From an uncultured Lachnospiraceae bacterium (GTDB lineage: Bacteria > Bacillota > Clostridia > Lachnospirales > Lachnospiraceae), in NCBI GenBank assembly GCA_947628955.1, contig CANRBX010000006.1, positions 44,512 through 108,511 of the forward strand: 64,000 bases of DNA, read 5' to 3'. Below the pieces are notes generated by a model, which saw only the letters and a list, made by a program, of their open reading frames with translations, was not told where the DNA came from and searched no databases. This document shows positions 26,291 through 34,949 of the stretch, in pieces (the first letter of the stretch is position 1; each line of letters starts with the position of its first letter). A program made the position numbers and the translations under genes.

Positions 26291-27547
26291 TCAAAACTCC
26301 AGGCTGTCCATATTCAAAAGGAAATATTTCATTCCCATGATCACAAAACCTTCTTCATTTCTCCAGGGCTTCCTGGTTCCGCCGACAATGATGATCTTCT
26401 TGAAAGAATCCGGAATACTGCGCAGTGAATAAAGCTCCTGGGTCTGCTTTTCTTCTGAGCTCATATCATATGCGGACTGAATGTAATATCTCCGGCTGCC
26501 CTGATTTGCCACGAAATCAACCTCCGTCTGTTTACGGACATGTCTGCCTTCTTTATCCCTGCCGAAAACTTCCACAACCCCCACATCAACATTATAACCG
26601 CGAATCAGCAGCTCGTTGTAAACGATATTCTCCATGATATGGGTGGGCTCCTGCTGGCGGAAATTCAGCCGGGCATTTCTAAGCCCCAGATCCGTAAAGT
26701 AGTATTTCAGATTTGCGCCAATATATTTTCTGCCCTTAATATCATAGCGGCAGGCCTTCGAGATCAGGAAAGCCTCTGCCAGGCAGTCAATATGCCTGGA
26801 AATCGTTTTATTGGTATAGGTCATCTGGCGCTCGCTGGCGAACGTATTTGCAATCTTTGAGGGATTGGTTGGCGCGCCGATCGCGGAGGCGAGCACGTCA
26901 ACCAGGATACCGATCTCATCCCCATTTTGAATTTTATTTCTTTCAATCACGTCTTTTAGATACACGTTGGCAAAAATATTCCTCAGATATTCCGCCTTCT
27001 GACGTTCGCTCCGAAAGCCCGCGACTTGCGGAAGACCGCCATAAGTCATATAGTCCTCCCAGGCATCGTCATAATCGCCGTCATAGACAGAGTAAAATTC
27101 GGCAAAAGACAGAGGATAAATCCTGACTTCATCTCCTCTGCCGCGGAATTCCGTCACAATGTCGCTGGAAAGGAATTTCGAGTTACTGCCGGTTACATAT
27201 ACGTCTATATTGCCCATACGGAGCAGACTGTTCAGCACTTCTTCAAAGCGCGGCATGTACTGCACCTCATCCAGAAGAAGATAATACCTGCCGTCGTCCT
27301 TCGCGGCATCCTTGACATACTGATAGCATACCTTCGGATCCCTCAGCTTTTCATTCTCAATGCCGTCCAGCGCGATCTCAATGATATGAACCGCATCAAC
27401 ACCATTCTCCAGCAGATATCTCCGAAAGATGGTAAAAAGTAAATACGATTTCCCGCATCTGCGGATGCCGGTGATCACCTTTATCATCCCGTTATCTTTT
27501 CGTTCAATCAGCTGCTGCAGATAAATATCTCTCTTAATCTCCGTCAT
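26291..27547 (-). CDS. AAA_14/DUF4143 ATPase
   Basis: 418 residues. N-terminal P-loop GIRRCGKSYLL (near 27-37), Walker B YYLLLDEVQYM, sensor TGSNSKFLSSD, and the C-terminal DUF4143 domain (TEVDFVANQGSRRYYIQ) with a nuclease-like fold. Members are widespread in gut bacteria and archaea and their role is unknown; a mobile or defence link is often suspected. The ATG at 27547 was preferred because GAGGA precedes it by six bases. It stands alone, flanked on both sides by the same 35-bp repeat. A second, different member lies at 51824-53116. Confidence 0.88.
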   Translation of the reverse strand: MTEIKRDIYLQQLIERKDNGMIKVITGIRRCGKSYLLFTIFRRYLLENGVDAVHIIEIALDGIENEKLRDPKVCYQYVKDAAKDDGRYYLLLDEVQYMPRFEEVLNSLLRMGNIDVYVTGSNSKFLSSDIVTEFRGRGDEVRIYPLSFAEFYSVYDGDYDDAWEDYMTYGGLPQVAGFRSERQKAEYLRNIFANVYLKDVIERNKIQNGDEIGILVDVLASAIGAPTNPSKIANTFASERQMTYTNKTISRHIDCLAEAFLISKACRYDIKGRKYIGANLKYYFTDLGLRNARLNFRQQEPTHIMENIVYNELLIRGYNVDVGVVEVFGRDKEGRHVRKQTEVDFVANQGSRRYYIQSAYDMSSEEKQTQELYSLRSIPDSFKKIIIVGGTRKPWRNEEGFVIMGMKYFLLNMDSLEF

Positions 27548-27666
27548 AGCATTCCTCATTTCTGTGCATTTACGCATTTTTTAGTAATGATATTTTATCG
27601 CAGAGCATTTCAGGTTTCAAGTCCCTTTCCTGGATTACAAACGGGAATCTCGGATTACAATCGACA

Positions 27667-27701
27667 AAAAATAACTGCCTCCGGGCGGATGCCCTTAAAG
27701 G
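27667..27701 (-). terminator. terminator-like 35-bp repeat, copy 2
   Basis: Same core as copy 1 followed by AGTTATTTTTTG on the minus strand, placed 85 bases after the metallophosphoesterase stop. Confidence 0.5.
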
Positions 27702-27785
27702 TCCTGCCGGAGACGCCTGCCCCCGCGGCTGTCAACTGAATGACACTACGTCTGAGACCCGGTTTCCATGCCAGACAGAGAGCTT

Positions 27786-28994
27786 TCACTCGCCGGAGGG
27801 CCCGGTAAATCGTATTCTGATGTCGCAGATCTCCGCGTGCGTGCCGACGCGCATATCCGGCCCGAAGACCCCGACGCCGGAGGTGACGATGCTGTGCATA
27901 CTGTCTTTTTGCAGATACCCGCAGGAGTTCTCCCAGACAAGCCCGGAAATCAGGTTCGCCGGAAAGAGCTGTCCGTCGTGCGTGTGACCACTCAGATCCA
28001 CGTCCACCCCGGCGTCTGCAAGCTCCTGAAGCTCCCGCGGCTGGTGGTCGATCACCAGCACCGGCTTCGTCAGATCCAGGCCCTCCGTGATCTCCTCCGG
28101 GGTTTTCCGCACGTCTATCCCCCTGCCGGGGCGCTTTGCGTCGGGCCGCCCGTACAGATAAAAGCTGTCGTCGATCAGCACGTATTCATCCCGCAGGAGG
28201 CGGATATCCGACCGCTCCAGAAATTCGTCCATCTCCGGGTCGCTGACCTTCTCTTTGCTTTTCCCTCCGAAGGTAAAACCGGCCAGGATCTTCTCCTCGA
28301 TATCGTGGTTCCCGTAGCACGCATACACGCCGTACCTGCTTCGGATCCCGCGCAGGATCGCGGACAGGCGCTCCGGGTCCTCCAGCGCCTCGTATTCGTT
28401 ATCAAAAATGTCGCCTGCGATCACGACCAGATCCGGGTCAAGCGCGTTGATCTTCCCGACCATGCGCTCCATGCGCGCGCACCCGATATTATAGCCAAGA
28501 TGCAGGTCAGCGGCCAGAACCACGCGCAGAGAGTCCAGCCTTCCGCCGTCCTTTCGGACCTCGATCTCATATCCGGCCGTGCGGATCGCTCTGACGTTAA
28601 GGACGCCGTAAAGGCTGATCCCTGCGATGACAAGAATGCACAGCGCGCCTCCAAAAACAAACATCCTGCGGGAGCAAAGCCACGCCTGGTCGATCCAGCT
28701 GTAGCGGCGCAGGACCAGGCGGATCACATCGGCGATCACAACGGCAAGAACCATGTACAGAGTCACTCCGAGCCAGTAGTTGCCGATCCGCTTCATCAGA
28801 CGCCCCGCCGGCCCCGGAGGCATCAGGAATCCTGCCAGCATGGACAGGGCAAAAAAGGCGTAGACGGCCCCTACGGCGAGGCTGAGGCGCAGCCCGTGCA
28901 GGATCGGATGGCAGGCAGCCATCCACCTCATAAGCCATCTGAAAACATAGAGATTCACCAGAATATACAGCGGAAGTAAGCACAGGGCGATCAT
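27786..28994 (-). CDS. membrane-anchored metallophosphoesterase
   Basis: 402 residues. Four N-terminal hydrophobic helices (to about residue 150) precede a calcineurin-like domain with LAADLHLGYN, AGDIFDNE, YGNHDIEE and SGHTHDGQ, the complete dinuclear metal ligand set. The YkuE/YaeI-type relatives hydrolyse phosphodiesters or phospholipid derivatives outside the membrane. The ATG at 28994 is chosen for AAAGGAA upstream. Single gene, convergent with nothing, divergent from the kinase gene. Confidence 0.9.
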   Translation of the reverse strand: MIALCLLPLYILVNLYVFRWLMRWMAACHPILHGLRLSLAVGAVYAFFALSMLAGFLMPPGPAGRLMKRIGNYWLGVTLYMVLAVVIADVIRLVLRRYSWIDQAWLCSRRMFVFGGALCILVIAGISLYGVLNVRAIRTAGYEIEVRKDGGRLDSLRVVLAADLHLGYNIGCARMERMVGKINALDPDLVVIAGDIFDNEYEALEDPERLSAILRGIRSRYGVYACYGNHDIEEKILAGFTFGGKSKEKVSDPEMDEFLERSDIRLLRDEYVLIDDSFYLYGRPDAKRPGRGIDVRKTPEEITEGLDLTKPVLVIDHQPRELQELADAGVDVDLSGHTHDGQLFPANLISGLVWENSCGYLQKDSMHSIVTSGVGVFGPDMRVGTHAEICDIRIRFTGPSGE

Positions 28995-29132
28995 CTTGCG
29001 TTCCTTTCTGTCTTTGCAGTGCCTCACGGTCCGGCACCATTTAAAGTGACTTTATTTTACTATCCTGAAAAATATTTTGCAACCATTCTGAACACGATGA
29101 CGTGCTGCCGCCGGTTTTTTCGTTAATCCTCA

Positions 29133-29175
29133 GAATATTCAGTCTATTCAAATATGCTATTTTTATTGAATATTC
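29133..29175. promoter_or_regulatory. spaced inverted repeat upstream of the hybrid kinase gene
   Basis: GAATATTCA (29133-29141) and TGAATATTC (29167-29175) are perfect inverse copies 34 bp apart, each holding the 8-bp palindrome GAATATTC. Candidate operator for the divergent phosphoesterase/kinase genes. Confidence 0.5.
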
Positions 29176-29230
29176 TTTTTTTCTGTGATAAACTTAAAAG
29201 AAAACCGTACAAAAAAGAAGGGATCCATTC

Positions 29231-31135
29231 ATGGAAGCTGTCATGCATATCCGGCAAATATGGGGGGAAGTCCGGCTTCCTCTGCTCTGTTTCGAAGTGA
29301 AGCAGGGGCATTGCGCGCCCGTTTATCAGAATCCGGCTGCTGATGAATTGTGTCCGAAAGGCACTTCCCTTTTGGAGTGTCTGAGCCCGGAAGAAGCCTC
29401 TGAGCTTCTTGCGCAGGCTGCAGCCTTCTCCAACAAAGAAGATCCGCTCTTCTGCCACATCCGCAGGGATGTCTATTCCGCGGTGTTCTTCCGGTGGGAG
29501 GAATACTGTGTCTGCATCCTGCACGATGTGAGCAGTTATTACCGCAATATCCGCAGCCAGCTGGACGACGCCGTCATGGCAAGCCAGGCCAAGACAAATT
29601 TTCTCTCTGAAATGTCACATGATATCCGGACTCCGATGAATGCGATCATCGGTATGACCGATATCGCCCTGATGGAGAAAGACACTCCTCCCAGGATCCG
29701 GGAGCATCTGAACAAGATCAAAACCGCCTCTGACCATATGATGTCGATCATCAACGAAGTGCTCGACATGTCGCGCATCGAGAGCGGAAGGATCCTTCTG
29801 CAGCCGGAGGAAGTCGAGATCGCGGATCTCCTGCATGAGATCCTGATCGTGGCCAGGCCGCAGGCAGACGCCAAAAACCTGCACTTCCAGCTTGAGATCG
29901 GGCGCATCGACCATGAGCGGATCATAGCGGACGCCCTGCGCTTCAAGCAGATCTGCCTGAACCTGCTCTCCAACGCCATCAAGTTCACGCCGGACGGAGG
30001 CAGCGTGACCCTGTTTATGGAGATCACAAAGACCGGCAGCGACACCGCCCTCATGAGCCTCTATGTGAAGGACAACGGCATCGGGATGAGCCGGGAGTTC
30101 CTCTCCCGCGTCTTCATGCCCTTTGAGCGCGAGCAGAGCCTGACGATCAGCAAGATCCAGGGCTCCGGCCTGGGCACGGCCATCGCCAAAAATCTTGTCG
30201 AGCTGATGGGCGGACGGATCTCTGTCGAGAGCGAGGCCGGAAAGGGCAGCTGTTTTTCCCTGGAGATTCCTTTCAAAACCGCCGACTCACATTTTGATAC
30301 ATACCGCAGCGCCCTGTGCTCCCGGAGGATCCTGCTTCTGGACAGCTCGGAAAGCCAGGCGAAAACGATCACCGAGATGGCCGAAAACATCGGTCTCACC
30401 GTGGACTGGGCCAGACTGCCCCAGCAGGCCGTCTTCTATATCAACGAGGCGGATCTGTCTGATTTCAGTTATTTCGCGTTTCTCACCGTGGAAAAGCAGG
30501 AGGATGCGGATCTGATCTCCTTCCTTCCGGAGATCCGCCGGCGGATGGGAAGCGATTTTCCGATCCTTCTCCTGGCGGACAGCGACTGGACGCAGACCGA
30601 GTATCTGTTCACGCGCGCCGGGGTGGACGCATTCATTCCTCTTCCGCTGTTCCGCAGCCGGCTCTACGCCGGGCTGTACTCCTTCACCGAGCAGGGCAGG
30701 TCCGAGCATGAGATCGAGGCCGCCGGGATCCCGCACCATTTTGAGGGCAGGCGCATCCTCCTGGTGGAGGACAATGAGCTGAACCGCGAGATCGCCCAGG
30801 CGCTGCTCGGGATGACCGGCATGATCATCGAGACTGCCGCGGACGGGCAGGAGGCTCTCAACATGTTCCAGGACAACCCGCCCTATTACTATGACCTGAT
30901 CTTCATGGATATCCAGATGCCGGTCATGAACGGCCTTGACGCCACCAGGGCGCTGCGCAGTCTGCCGCGGGCGGACGCCGCCGAGATACCGATCATCGCA
31001 ATGACGGCAAACGCATTCGTGGAGGACGTCCGGAGATCCCTCGACGCCGGGATGAACGCGCACGTTCCGAAGCCTCTCGACATGGATCTCGTCTTCTCAT
31101 GTCTCGAGCGTTTTCTGGGAGGTGATCCGCTGTGA
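29231..31135 (+). CDS. cytosolic hybrid sensor histidine kinase with two receiver domains
   Basis: 634 residues and no membrane span. Residues 1-105 are a PAS-like sensor. The HisKA motif is SHDIRTPMNAIIGM (phospho-His near 130). The HATPase has NAIKFTPDGG, DNGIGM and GSGLGTAIAK. A first receiver-like domain (about 355-475) lacks the phospho-acceptor Asp, reading FAFLTVEKQ where VxxDxxMP is expected. The last receiver (RRILLVEDNELN ... FMDIQMPVMNG ... MTANAF ... KPLD) is intact. No Hpt domain or DNA-binding partner is near. It overlaps the HD protein gene by four bases, so that protein is the likely output. Confidence 0.93.
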   Translation: MEAVMHIRQIWGEVRLPLLCFEVKQGHCAPVYQNPAADELCPKGTSLLECLSPEEASELLAQAAAFSNKEDPLFCHIRRDVYSAVFFRWEEYCVCILHDVSSYYRNIRSQLDDAVMASQAKTNFLSEMSHDIRTPMNAIIGMTDIALMEKDTPPRIREHLNKIKTASDHMMSIINEVLDMSRIESGRILLQPEEVEIADLLHEILIVARPQADAKNLHFQLEIGRIDHERIIADALRFKQICLNLLSNAIKFTPDGGSVTLFMEITKTGSDTALMSLYVKDNGIGMSREFLSRVFMPFEREQSLTISKIQGSGLGTAIAKNLVELMGGRISVESEAGKGSCFSLEIPFKTADSHFDTYRSALCSRRILLLDSSESQAKTITEMAENIGLTVDWARLPQQAVFYINEADLSDFSYFAFLTVEKQEDADLISFLPEIRRRMGSDFPILLLADSDWTQTEYLFTRAGVDAFIPLPLFRSRLYAGLYSFTEQGRSEHEIEAAGIPHHFEGRRILLVEDNELNREIAQALLGMTGMIIETAADGQEALNMFQDNPPYYYDLIFMDIQMPVMNGLDATRALRSLPRADAAEIPIIAMTANAFVEDVRRSLDAGMNAHVPKPLDMDLVFSCLERFLGGDPL

Positions 31136-32970
31136 AGCCCTACCAGGAAAGATACATCGAGAATCTGAAGCTTGTGATGTCGCTGTCCGATTTCTCCGCG
31201 GATACCCCGGGGGACATCCCGCTTTTTATCGAAGAGCGCAAAAGGAAGAACGGACAGATCCGTCAGATCATCGCCGAGAATACGGAGAGCCTGCGCCGGA
31301 ATCTCATGCCGCTTCTCGACAACATCGTGTCCGCGCCGGAGGACGAGATCCGGGAGCTGGAGGATTTCGCCTCGCATCTGATGCAGGGCGCCAGACAGCT
31401 TGACCTCGTGCTGAATTACATGATACGCAGCGCGCTCGTCAGCTACGCCAGAATGCACGAACAGCGGGACATGCTGATCCGCCAGCTTTACCACACCGGG
31501 ATGGCCCTGTTTTACATGCAGCAGATCATCCGCCTTGCCGACAGGAACGACTACAACTGGAGAATGAGCATGATGTTCGGCGAGGCCGCGGCCTTCATAA
31601 AGAAATACGACGAGATCGAGCTCCCCGAGACAAGAGGATATATCCACCGCTCCATGGCAAATCTCGTGCTTGCATACAACTGGAGCGACCCCTGGGAGGC
31701 CGGGCAGAAAACCCGCGCGATCCGCAGGTCTTTTCAGGTGCTGACCGATCCCGTTTACCATGAGAAAACGCCTTCCCTCCCGTGGGACGTTTTTATCTAT
31801 AAGAGCCATCAGGAGCGCACGACCGCAATGATACTCCTCCGCAGGGGGAATGCGGATCCGGAGATCGTGCGCGAGGTCATGCAGTCCGCCGAATTCATCT
31901 GGAAAAAGCAGATGAAGGACAGCCAGGAACGCGGAGTGCGCCCCTCTGCCCGCTGGATCCTCGAATACGACATTGCCCTGTACCACTGCGGGATCCACAC
32001 GCTCCCGCAGCTTCTGCAGCGCATGGAGGAGGTCTACCTGGACCAGGACGACAGCGATTTCTCGGAGAGCGGGATGTGGGGCAACGTCCTGCTGCCCGCC
32101 TTTTATTCGGAATACATGCACTTTGACCCTCCAATGATCCGGAACAAAAAGACTTTCATGCTCCATATGTACCGCCGTATGGTGGAGTACGTGCGGAGGG
32201 TGCCGAACGGCCGGCTCAACAGCCTGCTGGTCTCCAATCTTCTGGACGGGTTCAACACCTTTATCGAGTACCCGGACGGCATCTCTGCGAGGGATTTCCT
32301 GATCAATCTCGTGATCTGCCGCGACCCGGATATCTATGTGTACCTCCAGCTGACCGCGGACACCTCGCAGATGATCATGCAGGCCGCGCTGGAACAGATC
32401 CCGGAGCAGCTCGTCGGCGTGCTGTCCTGCAGCGACATCGCTGAGATCCAGAGCCGCCGCCGGGAGATCCTGCAGTTCACATATGAGTGCGGCCTGCTGC
32501 ACGACATCGGGCTCTTTCTGTTCGGCAGCCTTGTCACCATGGCGGCGCGCTCACGGTTCGAGGAAGAGCAGAAAATGTATCACTACCATGTGAATGCAGG
32601 AAAGCAGATCCTCTCGCGCTGCCAGTCCACGAGGGTCTATGTGCCCGCCGCCCTCGGGCATCACCGCTACTACAATGAAAAGGGCGGCTATCCGGAGGAA
32701 TACCGCAGGGCCGATGATCCGAACGTGCAGGTGACGGACATCGTCGCGATCGCGTCCTGTATGATCGGCCTGACCAACGCCAAGTTCAACCAGAACCGCC
32801 TCGACCTGCCGTTTTCGGACGCGCTCCAGAGCATCCTGGACCGGGCCGGGACAAGGTTCTCCCCCGTATTCACGGCGCTCCTGCCGGGCCTCCGCCCGCA
32901 GCTGGATGCCTACATGGAAACCGCCGCGATACGCGCCTACGAAAAGGCCTTCGAGCTGCTGCAGGGGTAG
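31132..32970 (+). CDS. large HD-GYP-like protein, likely output partner of the hybrid kinase
   Basis: 612 residues, GTG start overlapping the kinase stop. The first 430 residues are mostly helical with no family I recognise. A C-terminal HD domain has LLHDIGLF near residue 455 and GHHRYYNEKGGYP near 508, which matches the HD-GYP pattern (HDIG, then HHExxxGxGYP) with changes. HD-GYP proteins hydrolyse cyclic di-GMP; here the altered motif leaves the activity open. It has no receiver domain of its own, so phosphotransfer from the kinase must act through protein contact. A strong terminator follows directly. Confidence 0.82.
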   Translation: MKPYQERYIENLKLVMSLSDFSADTPGDIPLFIEERKRKNGQIRQIIAENTESLRRNLMPLLDNIVSAPEDEIRELEDFASHLMQGARQLDLVLNYMIRSALVSYARMHEQRDMLIRQLYHTGMALFYMQQIIRLADRNDYNWRMSMMFGEAAAFIKKYDEIELPETRGYIHRSMANLVLAYNWSDPWEAGQKTRAIRRSFQVLTDPVYHEKTPSLPWDVFIYKSHQERTTAMILLRRGNADPEIVREVMQSAEFIWKKQMKDSQERGVRPSARWILEYDIALYHCGIHTLPQLLQRMEEVYLDQDDSDFSESGMWGNVLLPAFYSEYMHFDPPMIRNKKTFMLHMYRRMVEYVRRVPNGRLNSLLVSNLLDGFNTFIEYPDGISARDFLINLVICRDPDIYVYLQLTADTSQMIMQAALEQIPEQLVGVLSCSDIAEIQSRRREILQFTYECGLLHDIGLFLFGSLVTMAARSRFEEEQKMYHYHVNAGKQILSRCQSTRVYVPAALGHHRYYNEKGGYPEEYRRADDPNVQVTDIVAIASCMIGLTNAKFNQNRLDLPFSDALQSILDRAGTRFSPVFTALLPGLRPQLDAYMETAAIRAYEKAFELLQG

Positions 32971-32991
32971 CGGAATCTTTCGTTCAAAAAA

Positions 32992-33068
32992 GGGGACCGC
33001 TGCGGGAGGCTCCGGTATCTATCTCCGGACAAGTCCTCCTGCAGCAGTCCCCTGACTGTTCTGTTTTT
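32992..33068 (+). terminator. strong intrinsic terminator
   Basis: A long stem, GGGGACCGCTGCGGGAGG pairing with the complement ending at 33052 (two mismatches) and an inner CCGG/CCGG, followed by TGACTGTTCTGTTTTT. It ends the kinase/HD operon. Confidence 0.85.
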
Positions 33069-33069
33069 A

Positions 33070-33175
33070 TATGATCTGTTTTACTGTCTGATCTGCCTTT
33101 TGTGCAGATCTGTTTTTTATGCGGATCCGCTTTTTGCGCGGACCATTTTTCACAGATCCTTTTACAGATCCGCTT
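33070..33175. repeat. degenerate GATC-containing short repeats after rplT
   Basis: About six copies of a 15-19-bp unit resembling GGATCYGCWTAAAAA (minus strand) fill the 105 bp between the terminator and the rplT stop; several contain palindromes such as CGGATCCG and CAGATCTG. Confidence 0.65.
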
Positions 33176-33532
33176 TTATGCGATCTTGCTCTTCGCCAGC
33201 TCCGCAAGTGTTGCAAAGCCCTCCGCGTCATTCACGGCCATGTCTGCCAGCACTTTTCTGTTCAGCTCCACGCCCGCCAGCTTCAGTCCGTACATGAACC
33301 TGCTGTAGGAAATCCCGTTCAGACGTGCGCCCGCATTGATACGTGCGATCCAGAGCTGCCTGAACTGGCGCTTTCTCTGCTTGCGTCCCTCATATGCGCT
33401 GGTCAGCGCGCGCATCACAGACTGCTTCGCGATCCTGTACTGCTTTGATCTGGCGCCTCTGTAGCCCTTCGCCAGCTTTAATACTCTGTTATGTTTTTTC
33501 TTAGCGTTCAAACCGCCTTTAATTCTTGCCAT
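33176..33532 (-). CDS. rplT: 50S ribosomal protein L20
   Basis: 118 residues, complete ([19 protein letters not shown] ... [21 protein letters not shown] region reads [17 protein letters not shown]). It binds 23S rRNA early in 50S assembly and in many bacteria represses its own operon by binding the leader. Last gene of infC-rpmI-rplT, 25 bases after rpmI. Confidence 0.98.
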   Translation of the reverse strand: MARIKGGLNAKKKHNRVLKLAKGYRGARSKQYRIAKQSVMRALTSAYEGRKQRKRQFRQLWIARINAGARLNGISYSRFMYGLKLAGVELNRKVLADMAVNDAEGFATLAELAKSKIA

Positions 33533-33557
33533 GTCTCGTCTCCTCCTTCGCCTCTTC

Positions 33558-33755
33558 TTATAAATACGGTAAGATCTTCTTCATGTTCTGAGCATTCGTC
33601 GCATCCGTGATGGTAGCATGTCTCAGATTTCTCTTTCTCTTCGCAGACTTTTTGGTCAAGATATGGCTCTTATAAGCTTTGTTCCTCTTCAATAACCCGG
33701 TTCCTGTCTTCTTAAAACGTTTTGCAGCTGCTCTGCTGGTCTTCATTTTCGGCAT
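33558..33755 (-). CDS. rpmI: 50S ribosomal protein L35
   Basis: 65 residues, [20 protein letters not shown] and KRNLRHATI as in all L35 proteins. AAGGAGGAA ribosome binding site. It lies 34 bases after infC in the same transcript. Confidence 0.98.
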   Translation of the reverse strand: MPKMKTSRAAAKRFKKTGTGLLKRNKAYKSHILTKKSAKRKRNLRHATITDATNAQNMKKILPYL

Positions 33756-33789
33756 TTTGTCGTTCCTCCTTGTATTCTGAATTACTGAA

Positions 33790-34296
33790 TTACTTCTTTT
33801 CCGTCAGGAATATGGTCAGGCTCCTGCCCTCCTGCTTGATTGGTTTGTCGATGACTGCGATGTCGGCAAGCTCCTTTGCGAAATCCTCGAGGATATGCCT
33901 GCTCGCCTGCATGTGCGCCATCTCTCTGCCGCGGAAACGCAGACTGATCTTTACTTTGTTACCCTTTGAAATGAATTTCTTAGCGTTGCCAATCTTCGTG
34001 TTCAAATCATTCACATCAATGTTGGGTGATAACCGGATCTCTTTGATCTCTATCGTCTTCTGTTTCTTTCTGGCCTCCTTCTCCTTGCGGGCCAGCTCAT
34101 AACGATATTTTCCATAATCAATAATCTTGCACACCGGCGGCTTTGCCATCGGGGCAATCTTAACCAGATCGAGCTCTGCTTCCCTTGCAAGCTTCAGCGC
34201 ATCCCTGGCCGACATGATTCCCAGCTGCTCGCCGTTCTCACCGATCAGGCGCACTTCGCGGTCTCTGATTTGTTCGTTGATCATTAATTCGCTAAT
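33790..34296 (-). CDS. infC: translation initiation factor IF-3, AUU start
   Basis: 168 residues from ATT at 34296. GGAGGTG lies seven bases before that ATT, whereas the first ATG (34284, [15 protein letters not shown]) would be 19 bases away; IF-3 genes commonly use AUU so that IF-3 limits its own synthesis by rejecting non-standard starts. N-domain with [22 protein letters not shown], linker rich in Lys/Glu, C-domain with [16 protein letters not shown] and [11 protein letters not shown]. Length and sequence normal. First gene of the operon, behind a leader with a terminator. Confidence 0.96.
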   Translation of the reverse strand: MSELMINEQIRDREVRLIGENGEQLGIMSARDALKLAREAELDLVKIAPMAKPPVCKIIDYGKYRYELARKEKEARKKQKTIEIKEIRLSPNIDVNDLNTKIGNAKKFISKGNKVKISLRFRGREMAHMQASRHILEDFAKELADIAVIDKPIKQEGRSLTIFLTEKK

Positions 34297-34303
34297 GGTA
34301 CTA

Positions 34304-34475
34304 CACCTCCATAACATTGATATAAAAAGAGTGGATAACAAATTTATCCACTCTTCTATCCTCACAAAACAACGTCTTCCAAAAAGAATCCGTGCCTGAA
34401 ACCGATATGAACCGCTGGTCACCGCATGTGCCAGGGTGAGAGTGGACACTCTGCTTTCCTGTTTCCTACAACCTT
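34304..34475 (-). ncRNA. infC operon leader with attenuator (L20-leader type)
   Basis: A leader of about 170 bases precedes infC. Near its end AGAGTGGATAA and TTATCCACTCT (34354-34344 and 34338-34328) form an 11-bp stem followed by TTTTTATA: an intrinsic terminator. Upstream, GAGTGTCCACTCTC can pair with the terminator's arm and compete with it. Position and layout fit the L20-responsive leader known in Bacillota. The exact fold should be judged with the Rfam model. Confidence 0.8.
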
Positions 34476-34479
34476 GGTA

Positions 34480-34508
34480 ATCTTAACACACATGGTTCCG
34501 CTTGTCAA
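34480..34508 (-). promoter_or_regulatory. promoter of infC-rpmI-rplT
   Basis: TTGACA (34508-34503), 17-base spacer, TAAGAT (34485-34480). An A-run lies immediately upstream, as in an UP element. Confidence 0.8.
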
Positions 34509-34512
34509 ACGG

Positions 34513-34606
34513 TTTTTTCATCTGTTTTCGCCACCGGTTTTTTTCGGTTTTTTATCGATTTTTTATCGAATTTTTTATTAGTTTTTAATTGATTTTTTAT
34601 TGGTTT
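34513..34606. promoter_or_regulatory. helically phased T/A tracts upstream of the infC promoter
   Basis: Nine T-runs of four to seven bases begin at 34513, 34525, 34538, 34548, 34559, 34571, 34582, 34593 and 34603, spaced 10-13 bp (mean about 11). On the infC strand these are A-tracts from about -45 to -135. The pattern predicts intrinsically bent DNA. Most of it lies between the DUF1540 stop and the promoter. Confidence 0.7.
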
Positions 34607-34932
34607 TCGCCGTCTGTCTTCGCGTCGTCAAATGTGACGCACTCTGTCTCGTCACAGCTGCACGCCGCCGCGCCCGCGATGTCCACATGATCCGCATGGC
34701 AGGCGCAGGAGTCATTGTACCTGCAGCTGACCGCCTCGCACTTGATGTCGATCTCCGAGGACGGACTGCCGACCGAGCTCTTTGCGCTCTCCCTTCTGCG
34801 CTCCTGAAAGCTCGCGCAGCATGTGTCCTGGCAGACTTTTGCCTCCCCGCCTCCGACCTTGATATCACCCTTTCCGCAGTACATCGCGTTATTATAAACG
34901 CAGTTCTGCGCGGAACAAACTAAAGCTGGCAT
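34597..34932 (-). CDS. protein with two DUF1540 domains
   Basis: 111 residues. Two cysteine-rich modules: MPALVCSAQNCVYNNAMYCGKGDIKV and, after a Ser-rich linker, KCEAVSCRYNDSCACHADHVDI, each ending in a further Cys pair (CQDTCCASF; CSCDETECVTF). DUF1540 is common in clostridia and presumably binds metal; function unknown. A textbook AGGAGG precedes the ATG. Its promoter region has been invaded by the MITE-like element whose border is 18 bp upstream of the start. Confidence 0.92.
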   Translation of the reverse strand: MPALVCSAQNCVYNNAMYCGKGDIKVGGGEAKVCQDTCCASFQERRRESAKSSVGSPSSEIDIKCEAVSCRYNDSCACHADHVDIAGAAACSCDETECVTFDDAKTDGENQ

Positions 34933-34949
34933 CTTTTTCTACCTCCTGT

